In this document: one piece after another, positions 14,930 to 23,065 of the stretch
Numbering within the stretch: position 1 is the first letter of the stretch
How the letters are laid out: the number at the start of each line of letters is the position of its first letter
Translations under genes and position numbers: made by a program
Source: Thermoplasmata archaeon
GTDB lineage: Archaea; Thermoplasmatota; Thermoplasmata; Lutacidiplasmatales; UBA184
NCBI GenBank assembly: GCA_021798415.1
Contig: JAJZGO010000006.1
Span: 1 to 30,456, forward strand
Reading direction: 5' to 3'
DNA: 30,456 nt
Notes under the pieces: generated by a model
Database searches by the model: none
The model's input: only the letters and a program-made list of their open reading frames with translations
What the model was told of the DNA's origin: nothing

Positions 14930-15531
14930 GCGGACTTCCGACCCTGGCACCGTACCTGAAGCGGTACACCGAGGAGACGCGCGCCGCCCTCGAAGCCCCG
15001 TACCTCCTCGCGGCCCTCGAGCGGATCGTTCCGATCCTCCTCGACGCCCGCGCGAAGGACCGGACGATCTTCTTCTTCGGCAACGGGGGCAGCGCATCGA
15101 CCGCCTCGCACTTCGTGACCGACATCGCGAAGGTCGCGGGCGGGACCGGGCCGCGGGGGAAGGGGCGGCGGTTCCGCTGCCTCGCTTTGAACGACAACGT
15201 CCCGAGCGTGACCGCGTGGGCGAACGACCTCGACTATTCGACGATCTTCGCGGGACCGCTGCGCTCGCTCGCGGAGCCGGGCGACGTCGCCGTCGCGATC
15301 TCGGGGAGCGGCAACTCCCCGAACGTCCTCGAAGCGGTCCGGGCCGCCCGCGCCATGGGGCTCACGACCATCGGGCTCACGGGGATCGGGGGCGGGAAGC
15401 TGAAGGACCTCGTCGACGTGGCGCTCGTCGTCCCGTCGAACAGCATGCAGCACACGGAGGACGTCCACCTCGTCGTCCTCCACCTGCTCACGGCCTACCT
15501 GCGCGACGAGCAGGCCGTCGGCGACCGATGA
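14926..15531 (+). CDS. gmhA: SIS-domain sugar-phosphate isomerase, GmhA-like
   Basis: Probably converts sedoheptulose 7-phosphate to D-glycero-D-manno-heptose 7-phosphate, the substrate of the kinase encoded just before it. The 201-residue SIS fold shows the phosphate loops FGNGGSASTASHF (51-63) and ISGSGNSPNVL (125-135), and the C-terminal helix with H181 in EDVHLVVLHLL, matching the catalytic histidine of GmhA. The position of the second GmhA catalytic residue, a glutamate in Escherichia coli, appears to be D66 here (alignment from memory). The start overlaps the kinase stop by four bases, and the stop overlaps the next start in the same ATGA manner, so the three proteins are expected to be made together. 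Confidence 0.85.
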   Translation: MSGLPTLAPYLKRYTEETRAALEAPYLLAALERIVPILLDARAKDRTIFFFGNGGSASTASHFVTDIAKVAGGTGPRGKGRRFRCLALNDNVPSVTAWANDLDYSTIFAGPLRSLAEPGDVAVAISGSGNSPNVLEAVRAARAMGLTTIGLTGIGGGKLKDLVDVALVVPSNSMQHTEDVHLVVLHLLTAYLRDEQAVGDR

Positions 15532-16370
15532 TCGTGCGCGTCCGCGACTACATGGTGCTCGAGGTCGAGCACCTGAACCAGACGGCCACGATCCGCGACG
15601 CGATCGCGCGCCTGTCGCGCAGCCGCCACCACGGCCTCCCCGTGACCGACGCGCAGGGTCGCCTGGTGGGGTTCGTGAGCGCCAAGGAGCTCCTCCGTCA
15701 CTCGAGCGAGGGCGAGACCCCGATCTCCCGGATCATCCGACCCGGCACGTACACCGCCTACCCCGACACGGGGCTCGACGACGCCGCGCGGATCATGTTC
15801 CGATTCGGCCTTCGCGACCTTCCGATCATCGACGAAGGCGGCCGCCTCTGCGGCATCCTCTCGAACCTCGACGTCGTCCGCTCCCACTTCGAGCGGGCGT
15901 CGCCCGCGAAGGCGGACACGCTGAAGCATCTCCTCTCCGAGCGCTACGGGATGCCGTTCTCGTTCCACCGCGGGCTCGTGCCGATCGACCGCCTCACCCC
16001 GACGCAGTGGAAGGTCTTCGAGGACGAGCTCGAGGGCCGACGCTACGAGCTCGAGCGCGGGTTCGCCGAACCGGTGCTCGTGCTCGAGAAGGGCGACGCC
16101 TGGATCCTCGTCGACGGGCACCACCGGGCGCTCGCCGCCCGGGAAATGGGCCTCACGCAGCTGCAGGCGTTCGTTTTGACGTGCGACCGACCCGAGGAGT
16201 TCGCCCGTAAGGAGACGGGGTTCGAGCGGCTCGCGCGCGACCACCACCTGCGGAGCGTGGCCGATATCGAGATCGACCGGTCGAGCCACCACCCGCTGAT
16301 CGAGGTGACGACGCAGCTCCTCCGCCGCTTCGAGGCCGGGTCCGAGCGCGACGCTTCGTCCGCCCCGTAA
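15528..16370 (+). CDS. CBS-CBS-ParB/SerK-like domain protein
   Basis: Two CBS domains (about residues 1-60 and 65-122; for example RDYMVLEVEHLNQTATIRDAI and GLRDLPIIDEGGRLCGILS), which usually bind adenine nucleotides as a sensor, are fused to a ParB-like domain (about 148-235) with VPIDRLTPTQW and VDGHHRALAAREMGL (D196-GHH-R200). The DGHHR motif is shared by ParB nucleotide-binding domains and by the archaeal free-serine kinase SerK and relatives that phosphorylate small molecules. There is no helix-turn-helix region of the kind in chromosomal ParB. Overlap with gmhA (ATGA) ties it to heptose metabolism. A nucleotide-regulated small-molecule kinase or a regulator is plausible; this is inference. 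Length is 280 residues. Confidence 0.82.
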   Translation: MIVRVRDYMVLEVEHLNQTATIRDAIARLSRSRHHGLPVTDAQGRLVGFVSAKELLRHSSEGETPISRIIRPGTYTAYPDTGLDDAARIMFRFGLRDLPIIDEGGRLCGILSNLDVVRSHFERASPAKADTLKHLLSERYGMPFSFHRGLVPIDRLTPTQWKVFEDELEGRRYELERGFAEPVLVLEKGDAWILVDGHHRALAAREMGLTQLQAFVLTCDRPEEFARKETGFERLARDHHLRSVADIEIDRSSHHPLIEVTTQLLRRFEAGSERDASSAP

Positions 16371-16410
16371 GGGTCCCGCGGGGGGACCCCGGCGGGGGTC
16401 GGAACCGGGG

Positions 16411-16420
16411 AGATAAGAAA
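16411..16420 (+). promoter_or_regulatory. TATA-like box for the 325-residue membrane protein
   Basis: AGATAAGAAA is centred about 29 bases before ATG 16445, so this transcript is probably leaderless. Confidence 0.55.
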
Positions 16421-16444
16421 GCGGGCCCCGTCCGGCCGGCGTCG

Positions 16445-17422
16445 ATGGAATTCCCTCTCCCGCCGCTCACGGTGACGGCCGCGCTCCTGCCGTTCGTGGC
16501 CGTGGCGGTGTCGATGATCGCGGTCACGATCTTTCTGCTCGGGAAGGTCCTCCCGGCCGCCGGCCGTCCGCCGCTCGTGAGCCAGATGGTGCTCGCGCTC
16601 GCCGTGCTCGCGGGCGGAAGCCTCCTGCTCCTCGCCCTCCTGTTCGTCTTCCTGAACCCGAACGGGACCGACGCGTGGACGTGGGTGTTGCTCTCGTTCA
16701 ACTTCATGATGATGTTCCCGGTCGGGATCTGGTTCGTCGGCCTCGTCATCTTCCGCGACCGCCGGATCGACGCCTCGGGGTGGTCGTGGCCGATCCTGAT
16801 CTCGATCACGGCGACCGGATCGGAAGCGCTGATGGGGATCCTCTTCGCGATCGGCGCCGCGCCGGCGGGCCTCTCGGCGGTCGGGAGCCTCGCGCTCGGC
16901 CTCTCGTCGATCTGGTTCTTCTGGTCGATGGCGGCGGTGATGGGCGCGCTCGTCGCCTGGGCCCCGCTCGCGCCCGTCGAGCGGTGGGCGCTGCTTGCGC
17001 TCGCGGCCGCGGCGGTCGTCGCCCCGTGGGTGACGACGTTCCCGGCGTTCGGGGGCGCGGCGACCGCGGTGCTGATGGGGGCGGTGTTCGCCGGTCTCGT
17101 CCGCCACCTCTCCCGCGGAGGCGCCGCCGTTCGTGAGGTCCCGTTCCTGGTCGGACTCGCGGGAGCGTTCCTCGCGATGGCGCTCGCCGGCCTCACGGTC
17201 GCGGCCGACCCGCGCGACCCGTACGCCATCCTCGCTTTCGGGGCCACGACCGGGGTCGTGATGGCGGTGGAGATCGCCTACCTCATCCGACGGTACTACC
17301 ACGGGAACCTGCTCGCCCCGTGGATCCCGCGCTCGGACGGCGATGCCGAAGAGTCGCCCGCCGGTCGGGCGGGCGCGCCCCTCGACCCCCGGTCCCCCGA
17401 CGCGTCGCTGTCGGCCCGATAG
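16445..17422 (+). CDS. Polytopic membrane protein, 325 residues
   Basis: Function not recognised. Eight or nine hydrophobic helices cover residues 8-284, with few charged residues between them. Notable segments are AWTWVLLSFNFMMMFPVGIW (77-96) and SIWFFWSMAAVMG. The last 40 residues are a hydrophilic Pro/Ser/Arg tail, probably cytoplasmic. There are no Cys or His clusters to suggest cofactors. It has its own promoter and precedes the cupredoxin gene by 80 bases, so a role in the respiratory locus is possible but rests only on position. The initiator ATG follows the TATA box at the usual leaderless distance. Confidence 0.8.
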   Translation: MEFPLPPLTVTAALLPFVAVAVSMIAVTIFLLGKVLPAAGRPPLVSQMVLALAVLAGGSLLLLALLFVFLNPNGTDAWTWVLLSFNFMMMFPVGIWFVGLVIFRDRRIDASGWSWPILISITATGSEALMGILFAIGAAPAGLSAVGSLALGLSSIWFFWSMAAVMGALVAWAPLAPVERWALLALAAAAVVAPWVTTFPAFGGAATAVLMGAVFAGLVRHLSRGGAAVREVPFLVGLAGAFLAMALAGLTVAADPRDPYAILAFGATTGVVMAVEIAYLIRRYYHGNLLAPWIPRSDGDAEESPAGRAGAPLDPRSPDASLSAR

Positions 17423-17458
17423 GGCGCTCCGGTCGCCGGGGTCGGATTCGTACACTAC

Positions 17459-17466
17459 TCATATCA
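17459..17466 (+). promoter_or_regulatory. TATA-like box for the two-domain cupredoxin
   Basis: TCATATCA is centred about 40 bases before GTG 17503. Just upstream, ATTCGTAC (17446-17453) resembles the reverse of the CGTACGAAC motif found in other promoters here. Confidence 0.5.
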
Positions 17467-17502
17467 ACCGCGCCCAGGTCTCCGCGCCGTCCCGAGGGCA
17501 TC

Positions 17503-18537
17503 GTGGCGGACGCGCAGAAGAACTCCGGTCGCCGGCCGTGGCGCGGGGCCGTGCCGTGGATCGTCGCCGCTCTCGTCCTCGCGACCGTCGGTCTCCCCTC
17601 GGTCGCCGCCCTCGGCGCGATGCCGTCGGCCCCGCTCGTGGGGCACGCTCGCCCCCTCGCGGCCCCCGTGTCGGTCGCGGTGAATCTCACCGACGCTCCG
17701 GCGTTCTCCCCGCGCTTCTTGAGCGCGCCCGCCGGGTCGAACGTCTCGGTCCTTCTCGCCAACCGCGGGAACTTCACCCACACCTTCACCCTCGCGGCGA
17801 CCCCGGGCGCCCGGCTCTCGCCCTCGCTCTCGCCCGCCGGCGTCTTTGCGTTCTTCCGGGCGAACGGCACGCTCGCGAACGTTTCGGTCGCCCCCGGCGG
17901 CCAGGCCTGGGCGAACTTCACTCTCAACGCGTCGGTCGGCCTCTCGAGCTTCGAGTTCGCGTCGATCGTGCCGTACCAGTTCCAGGCCGGCATGTGGGGG
18001 CTCCTCAACGTGACCTCGGTCGGTCCCGGACTCGTGATGAGCGACAACACGACCGACCAGCTCCAGTTCGTCCCGAACGTCCTCGCCGCGAGCCCGGCGC
18101 ATTACCCGATCGTGATCGACGTCCTCGTGACGAACCAGGGGTCGTTCGGCCACACGTTCACGCTCGCTCCTCAATCGAACGTCTCGCTCTCGCCGGCGAA
18201 CTTCACCCAGTACTTCCAGCAGCACGCCCCGCTCGTCTCGGTGACGGTGCCGTCGGGAGGCGGGTCGACCGTCTGGGCGAACTTCACGCTCACCGGGCCC
18301 GGCGTCTACCAGTACATCTGCGAGGTCCCCGGCCACTTCGCGAACGGCATGTACGGTCTCCTCTATGCCGGAGTCGCGGTCCCAACGCCGCCCCCGCCGC
18401 CGAGCACCGCGCTCGTAGAGTCGTGGGTCCTCGTGGGGTCGGGGATCCTCCTCGGCATCGGCATCGGTGTGGCGATCGTGGCGAGCTACGCGGGCCGCTT
18501 CCCCCGCTCTCCGGACTCGCACCACGGTCCCCACTGA
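17503..18537 (+). CDS. Membrane-anchored protein with two cupredoxin domains, one degenerate
   Basis: A blue-copper protein on the outer face of the membrane, probably carrying electrons to the oxidase encoded nearby. After an N-terminal signal or anchor helix (about 16-38) come two cupredoxin domains. Domain 2 (about 190-293) has a complete type 1 copper site: H217 and the YICEVPGHFANGM segment with C273, H278 and M283. Domain 1 (about 55-172) aligns with it but has S154 and Q159 in place of Cys and His; only H93 and M164 remain, so it should not hold type 1 copper. A proline run leads to a C-terminal membrane helix (about 304-329). GTG 17503 has GAGGG 4 bases upstream. The 344 residues contain many N-x-S/T sites, as expected for a glycosylated surface protein. 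Confidence 0.9.
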   Translation: MADAQKNSGRRPWRGAVPWIVAALVLATVGLPSVAALGAMPSAPLVGHARPLAAPVSVAVNLTDAPAFSPRFLSAPAGSNVSVLLANRGNFTHTFTLAATPGARLSPSLSPAGVFAFFRANGTLANVSVAPGGQAWANFTLNASVGLSSFEFASIVPYQFQAGMWGLLNVTSVGPGLVMSDNTTDQLQFVPNVLAASPAHYPIVIDVLVTNQGSFGHTFTLAPQSNVSLSPANFTQYFQQHAPLVSVTVPSGGGSTVWANFTLTGPGVYQYICEVPGHFANGMYGLLYAGVAVPTPPPPPSTALVESWVLVGSGILLGIGIGVAIVASYAGRFPRSPDSHHGPH

Positions 18538-18595
18538 CGGGTCCACGCCCTCGGGCGGGGGGCGGGAGACCGCGCTCGACGTCCTCAGCGGGGCG

Positions 18596-18628
18596 CCGAG
18601 GGGCGAAGGGTCGGCGCCCACCCCTCGG
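18596..18628. terminator. Hairpin between convergent cupredoxin and coxB genes
   Basis: CCGAGGGG (18596-18603) pairs with CCCCTCGG (18621-18628) in the 124-base convergent gap 18538-18661. It is well placed to separate the two transcripts, but it lacks a T-run, so the terminator call is tentative. Confidence 0.4.
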
Positions 18629-18661
18629 GTCGACCGGTGAAGGGGTCGTCCCGGCCGCGGC

Positions 18662-19123
18662 TCAGGTAACGACCAAGAACGAACGCATCGTTCCGTGGAA
18701 CGTTCCGCAGAACTCCGTGCACTGGATGAGGTACTCCGTGCCGGGGCTCGTGTTCGGCACGCCGAAGGCGAAGTGGTTCGTCCGGCCGGGGATCGCGTCG
18801 ATGCGCACCCCGAGCTGGGGGATGTTGAACGAGTGGATCACGTCGGCGGCGGTGACGTTGATCTGCACGACCGCGCCCGGGGGAGCCCATAACGCCCCTC
18901 CCGACACGCTGTTGGTCGCCGCGTCGTACGAGGAGTTGAAGCAGGTGTTGTTGACGGGGTAGCAGAACTCCCAGTACCACTGGTGACCGATGACGTCGAC
19001 GTACTCGGTCGGGTTCGCCGGCAACGCGTCGAGGTGGTAGAGGAGGACGGTCGAGTAGACGCCGACGCCCGCGATCAGGACGACGGTCGCGAGCGTCCAC
19101 GCGACCTCGACCTTGTTAACCAT
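18662..19123 (-). CDS. coxB: Heme-copper oxidase subunit II (CuA protein)
   Basis: Subunit II takes electrons from the soluble or anchored carrier through its CuA centre and passes them to heme a in subunit I. One N-terminal membrane helix (about 9-29) anchors an outer cupredoxin domain. The CuA ligands are all present: H97 (VIHSFNIP) and C135, E137, C139, H143 and M146 in CTEFCGTFHGTM. The aromatic patch GHQWYWEF (46-53) where electrons enter is also present. At 153 residues with a single helix it resembles the short archaeal/ba3-type form. C54 and C61 are extra cysteines that could form a disulfide. The start overlaps the stop of the 48-residue gene by 8 bases. It is encoded opposite to subunit I, about 7 kb away. 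Confidence 0.94.
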   Translation of the reverse strand: MVNKVEVAWTLATVVLIAGVGVYSTVLLYHLDALPANPTEYVDVIGHQWYWEFCYPVNNTCFNSSYDAATNSVSGGALWAPPGAVVQINVTAADVIHSFNIPQLGVRIDAIPGRTNHFAFGVPNTSPGTEYLIQCTEFCGTFHGTMRSFLVVT

Positions 19124-19262
19124 AGCGTCGCCCCTTGACCTTCGGGTCGCGGAACTTCCAGAGGGCGTAGACGAGGAACGCGAACGTCACGATCGAACCC
19201 GCGGCGGAGATCCCGATCATCACCCAGACGAGCGCGTTCGTCTCGGCGAGGTTCGTCGGCAC
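19116..19262 (-). CDS. 48-residue single-helix membrane peptide upstream of coxB
   Basis: Too short for standard gene finders, but well supported. A TATA-like box lies about 29 bases before GTG 19262, giving a leaderless start, and the gene overlaps the coxB start by 8 bases. The peptide has one membrane helix (about 11-35, VWVMIGISAAGSIVTFAFLV) followed by the basic tail KFRDPKVKGRRYG. By position it is a small oxidase subunit or a coxB assembly or coupling peptide; no sequence family was recognised. The open frame extends upstream past 19262, but that part lies beyond the promoter and is compositionally poor. Confidence 0.65.
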   Translation of the reverse strand: MPTNLAETNALVWVMIGISAAGSIVTFAFLVYALWKFRDPKVKGRRYG

Positions 19263-19285
19263 GTCCCCAGTGGGGAGTGTCGAGC

Positions 19286-19295
19286 TACATATTCC
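19286..19295 (-). promoter_or_regulatory. TATA-like box for the 48-residue gene and coxB
   Basis: The minus strand reads GGAATATGTAG around 19285-19295, centred about 29 bases before GTG 19262. It is the only promoter seen for this two-gene operon. Confidence 0.55.
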
Positions 19296-19298
19296 CCG

Positions 19299-19307
19299 CG
19301 TACGAAC
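19299..19307 (+). promoter_or_regulatory. CGTACGAAC motif, divergent promoter of coxB and a cupredoxin
   Basis: This exact nine-base match to the sites at 12413-12421 (reverse) and 21276-21284 is next to the coxB TATA box. A further 10-base palindrome, CGTACGTACG, lies at 19344-19353 just before the TATA-like box of the cupredoxin gene. Confidence 0.45.
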
Positions 19308-19359
19308 CGCACCGCCTCGCGCCGGAGGGCCCGGGGCCGGCATCGTACGTACGGAGGGG

Positions 19360-19368
19360 CTTTGAATC
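19360..19368 (+). promoter_or_regulatory. TATA-like box for the single-domain cupredoxin
   Basis: CTTTGAATC is centred about 41 bases before ATG 19405 and predicts a leader of about 15 bases. It also argues against the earlier in-frame GTG 19378, which would lie before the transcript start. Confidence 0.45.
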
Positions 19369-19404
19369 ACACGCTCCGTGCCGCGAGAGGCAGGCGGGTA
19401 CGGG

Positions 19405-20097
19405 ATGTCGGTCGATAGGCGCGGGCGTCGGTTCGTCTCGGGCGCGGTCGCGGTCGTCCTGCTCGTGGCGCTCGTCGCGACCTGGTCGGCCGTCGCCCCG
19501 GCGAGGGCCGCGAGCGTCGTCGTCGACACCTCCTCCTCGCTCGCCGTGACGACCGCCGCGCCGTACAAGTTCGTCCAGGACGCCTACGAGAATCTTCCGA
19601 CGAACACGACGATCAACGTGACGGTCACGGACGCCGACACGCTCCCCCACACCTTCTCGATCCTCGACCGCGCGGGATGGGTGATCCCGGCGTCCGCGGA
19701 CCTCGCCACGCTCTTCTCCACCTACGGGCACCTCGTGAGCGTCAACGTCACCGGCTCCGGCGGCCAGGCGCGCGCGTCGTTCACGTCGCCCGGACCCGGG
19801 TGGTACGAGTTCGTCTGCCTCGAGCCGGGCCACTTCCAGGAAGGGATGTACGGCTACATCGCCTTCGGGATGGCGCTCCCGACCAACCTCACGCCCGCCT
19901 CCGTGAACACGGGACCCGGGATCGCGGTGTTCATCATCAGCGGCACGATCGTCGCGCTCGTCCTCATCGCGATCGTTCTCGGCTTCGTCGTCGGCCAGCG
20001 CAGGGGGTCGACGCACGAGATGCCCCCCGAACGGCTCGGCTACCCCGAACCGCTCGCGCCTCCGCCGCCGCCGTCGACCGGTCCCCCCCTCCCGTAG
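19405..20097 (+). CDS. Membrane-anchored cupredoxin with intact type 1 copper site
   Basis: Another blue-copper electron carrier. Residues 1-35 look like a signal peptide with an Arg-rich start (RRGRRF) and a hydrophobic core ending in APARA; this could be a Tat-type signal, although the twin-arginine context is not classical. The cupredoxin domain (about 36-157) has H82 (LPHTFSIL) and the C138, H143, M148 set in VCLEPGHFQEGM. A C-terminal membrane helix (about 172-197) is followed by a Pro-rich tail. The spacing CxxxxHxxxxM equals that in the second domain of the other cupredoxin, so the two genes are related. It is divergent from coxB, which supports delivery of electrons to CuA. Length is 230 residues. 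Confidence 0.9.
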   Translation: MSVDRRGRRFVSGAVAVVLLVALVATWSAVAPARAASVVVDTSSSLAVTTAAPYKFVQDAYENLPTNTTINVTVTDADTLPHTFSILDRAGWVIPASADLATLFSTYGHLVSVNVTGSGGQARASFTSPGPGWYEFVCLEPGHFQEGMYGYIAFGMALPTNLTPASVNTGPGIAVFIISGTIVALVLIAIVLGFVVGQRRGSTHEMPPERLGYPEPLAPPPPPSTGPPLP

Positions 20098-20146
20098 GCC
20101 CGCGACCCGATCCCGTCGGGGTCGCAAGACTCAAATGGGAGACCTC

Positions 20147-20155
20147 GGATAAGCT
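20147..20155 (+). promoter_or_regulatory. TATA-like box for the AbrB-PhoU gene
   Basis: GGATAAGCT is centred about 36 bases before ATG 20187. It directly abuts the inverted repeats at 20154-20174. Confidence 0.5.
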
Positions 20156-20174
20156 ACGAACCTCGTAGTAGGTT
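20154..20174. promoter_or_regulatory. Overlapping inverted repeats at the AbrB-PhoU start, likely operator
   Basis: CTACGA (20154-20159) and TCGTAG (20163-20168) form one palindrome; AACCT (20159-20163) and AGGTT (20170-20174) form a second that overlaps it. Both lie between the TATA box and the start codon, covering the expected transcript start. That is a repressor-like position, and the AbrB domain of the encoded protein makes autoregulation an obvious hypothesis. Confidence 0.5.
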
Positions 20175-20186
20175 TGGAGCGATCGA

Positions 20187-21224
<1,038 letters not shown>

Positions 21225-21248
21225 GCGGGCTTTATCTCCCTCAGGTCC

Positions 21249-21285
21249 GGACCGTCGATACCGGTCCGTTCGTGCCGTACGAACG
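21249..21285. repeat. Two adjacent inverted repeats between AbrB-PhoU and tatA
   Basis: GGACCG (21249-21254) pairs with CGGTCC (21262-21267), and CGTTCGT (21267-21273) pairs with ACGAACG (21279-21285) around a 5-base loop. They lie right before the A/T-rich CCATATCG (21286-21293) that may be the TATA box of tatA. The second one contains the CGTACGAAC motif (21276-21284). They could be a terminator of the upstream gene or an operator. Confidence 0.45.
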
Positions 21286-21293
21286 CCATATCG
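21286..21293 (+). promoter_or_regulatory. TATA-like box for the tat-bc-oxidase cluster
   Basis: CCATATCG is centred about 38 bases before GTG 21328 and is the only A/T-rich block immediately upstream. It may drive the long gene cluster that follows. Confidence 0.45.
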
Positions 21294-21327
21294 TTCGAGG
21301 CCGGGTGCGCGCGGGGGGGAAGACGCG

Positions 21328-21534
21328 GTGTTCGACTCCATCGACGACTGGTTGATCATAGCCGTGGTGGCCGGGATCCTGTTCTACGGATCCAGCAAGA
21401 TTCCCCAGCTCGCCCACAGCTTGGGCCGGTCGGTCGGGGAGTTCAAGAAGGGCCGGAACGAGATCGAGCGGGAACTCAAGGCCGAGTCGGCGAGCTCGAC
21501 CAGCCCCCCGCCCGCGTCGGGCCCGTCCCACTGA
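21328..21534 (+). CDS. tatA: Twin-arginine translocase subunit TatA
   Basis: Small pore-forming component of the Tat system, which exports folded, cofactor-bearing proteins. The 68 residues have the family layout: a short N-terminal membrane helix (about 7-20), the hinge YGSSKIPQL (usual FGxxKLPEL), and an amphipathic helix (LAHSLGRSVGEFKKGRNEI), then an acidic/Pro tail. The start is GTG 21328; a G-rich stretch (GGGGGGGAAG) lies about 6 bases upstream. It is the first gene of a cluster with tatC, a second TatA-like protein and the Rieske protein, a typical Tat substrate. Confidence 0.9.
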   Translation: MFDSIDDWLIIAVVAGILFYGSSKIPQLAHSLGRSVGEFKKGRNEIERELKAESASSTSPPPASGPSH

Positions 21535-21641
21535 CGCATCGGGCGACCGGCGCGCATGCGCGAGCGAAGGACCCCACGACGGCGAACGGACGGCCCGAGC
21601 CGGGCCGACGGAGTCGCGGCGCGGGGGTGCGGGAGTGATTG

Positions 21642-22472
21642 ATGGGAGACCTCGACCGCCTTCTCTCCGTGCTGGGGGAGGTCCGGCACCGGGTCGTCCG
21701 GATCGCCCTCGTGCTCGGGCCGCTCTTCGGGAGCCTTCTCCTCTTCGAACTTCGTCCGCTCACGCTCTCCGTTCTCGGGGTGTCGGTACCGCTCGCCGTT
21801 CCGTGGCCGAGCCCGTTCTACAACGTCACGGCCCAGCTCTTCCGGGCGATGCGCCAGTGGATGCTCCCGAGCGGGGTGACGCTCCTCAACGTCGGGGTCG
21901 GCGACTCGATCGTCGTCCAGATGGAGATCGGCCTTCTGCTCACGCTCATCCTCGGGATGCCGTGGATCGTCCACGAGACGGGCGCTTTCCTCGTGCCCGC
22001 GCTACGGCGCAACGAGCGCGCGCTCCTCCGTCAGGTCGGCCTCCCCGCGACGGCGCTCTTCGCGGTCGGAACGGCGATCGGGGTCTTCTTTCTCACGCCG
22101 TTCACGTTCCGCCTCCTCTTCCGCTACGTGGCGGCGATGGGGCTTTCCCCCGTCCTCGGAGTGCAGAACTTCGTCACGTTCGCCCTCCTCTACTCGCTCG
22201 CGTTCGGGGTCGTCTTCGAACTGCCGGTCTTCGTCTACGCCCTCACACGGCTCGGCGTGGTCTCCGCGTCGGCGTGGCGACGCCACTGGCGGGCCGCGGT
22301 CCTCGGGTCCCTCGTCTTTGGGATGATCGTAACGCCCGACAACTCCGGGATCACGATGCTCCTGATCGCCGCGCCGATGATCGGCCTCTACCTCGGGGGG
22401 GCGTACTTCGCGGGACGATGGGAAGCCCGGGCGACCGAGCGGCGGCGCGTCGCCGGGGTCGGCGTGGGGTGA
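21642..22472 (+). CDS. tatC: Twin-arginine translocase subunit TatC
   Basis: The receptor subunit of the Tat translocase that binds the twin-arginine signal. It is a 276-residue protein with about six membrane helices. TatC-like features are the N-terminal LGEVRHRVVRIALVL, the conserved FELPVFVYALTRLGVVS (about 197-213) and the closing MIVTPDNSGITMLLIAAPMIGLY. Compared with the usual family it has an inserted periplasmic segment between helices 1 and 2 (about 45-85). ATG 21642 has GGGAG 7 bases upstream; a TTG one codon earlier is the alternative start. It starts 107 bases after tatA. Confidence 0.92.
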   Translation: MGDLDRLLSVLGEVRHRVVRIALVLGPLFGSLLLFELRPLTLSVLGVSVPLAVPWPSPFYNVTAQLFRAMRQWMLPSGVTLLNVGVGDSIVVQMEIGLLLTLILGMPWIVHETGAFLVPALRRNERALLRQVGLPATALFAVGTAIGVFFLTPFTFRLLFRYVAAMGLSPVLGVQNFVTFALLYSLAFGVVFELPVFVYALTRLGVVSASAWRRHWRAAVLGSLVFGMIVTPDNSGITMLLIAAPMIGLYLGGAYFAGRWEARATERRRVAGVGVG

Positions 22473-22484
22473 GGTAGGTCGCTC

Positions 22485-22883
22485 ATGGGGCTGTTCAGCG
22501 ACGTCGACTGGGTCATCATCGTAGGGGTCGCGGTCTTCCTCCTTTTCGGCCGGGAGAACCGGGAGGTGCTCCGGACCTTCGGCCGGTGGTACGCCCGGGC
22601 GGGCAAGATGAAGCAGGAGCTGCTCTCCGAGTTCTGGAAGGCGGCGGAGCTGCCGGCGATGGGCCCGGGCCAAGCGCTCTCGCTGCGGGGGACCCTCCTC
22701 GGCCTCGACCCGACCCCGACGCAGCGGAGCGGGATCCCGGCGCCGGTCCGGACGCCTCCCGTCGCCCCGCTCACCCCCTCGCCCGCCCCGCCGCTCGTCC
22801 CGACGTACGCCGCGGGCTACCCGGTGCCGACCTGGACGATGACCGTGTCGTTCGACGTGTCGACGGTGGAGACGAACCGATGA
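22485..22883 (+). CDS. Second TatA/TatB-like protein with a long Pro-rich tail
   Basis: The N-terminus has the TatA/B architecture: a short membrane helix (about 8-20, WVIIVGVAVFLLF), a hinge at FG (21-22), and an amphipathic helix (ENREVLRTFGRWYARAGKMKQELL, about 24-48). The usual KLPEL is replaced by ENREVL. The tail (about 60-132) is rich in Pro, Thr and Val, unusual for TatA. TatB-like specialisation is possible. It starts 12 bases after tatC with GAGGT upstream and overlaps the next gene (ATGA). Length is 132 residues. Confidence 0.78.
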   Translation: MGLFSDVDWVIIVGVAVFLLFGRENREVLRTFGRWYARAGKMKQELLSEFWKAAELPAMGPGQALSLRGTLLGLDPTPTQRSGIPAPVRTPPVAPLTPSPAPPLVPTYAAGYPVPTWTMTVSFDVSTVETNR

Positions 22884-23065
22884 GCGCGCTCTCTCCCGAC
22901 CAGGTCGTCAGCCTCACCGAGATCCTCGTGCTGCTCATGGGGATCGGGATCACGTGGGCGGTCTACTACGGCAGCGAGCACGCCGAACTGCCCGGCGAGT
23001 CCTCCGTCCCCGATCCGACCCTCGCGGACGACTCCCGGCCCGATACCCGTGGGAGGAGCCTGTGA
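22880..23065 (+). CDS. 61-residue single-helix membrane protein
   Basis: Not recognised. It has one membrane helix (about 12-30, LTEILVLLMGIGITWAVYY) and an acidic tail (EHAELPGESSVPDPTLADDSRPD). Its start overlaps the previous stop (ATGA) and its stop overlaps the Rieske start (GTGA), so it is translationally coupled on both sides. It could be a small subunit or assembly factor of the Rieske/cytochrome b complex, by position only. Confidence 0.7.
   Translation: MSALSPDQVVSLTEILVLLMGIGITWAVYYGSEHAELPGESSVPDPTLADDSRPDTRGRSL

Noticed and set aside
19263..19568. Upstream extension of the 48-residue gene to 150 codons
   Set aside because: The extension overlaps the divergent cupredoxin gene and lies upstream of the TATA-like box; only the last 48 codons look like a real protein.
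21249..21285. CRISPR-like or insertion-sequence ends
   Set aside because: Only two short, unrelated hairpins are present, with no repeat-spacer array. I found no transposase, integrase or attachment site anywhere in the window; the region next to the tRNA shows no integrated element.
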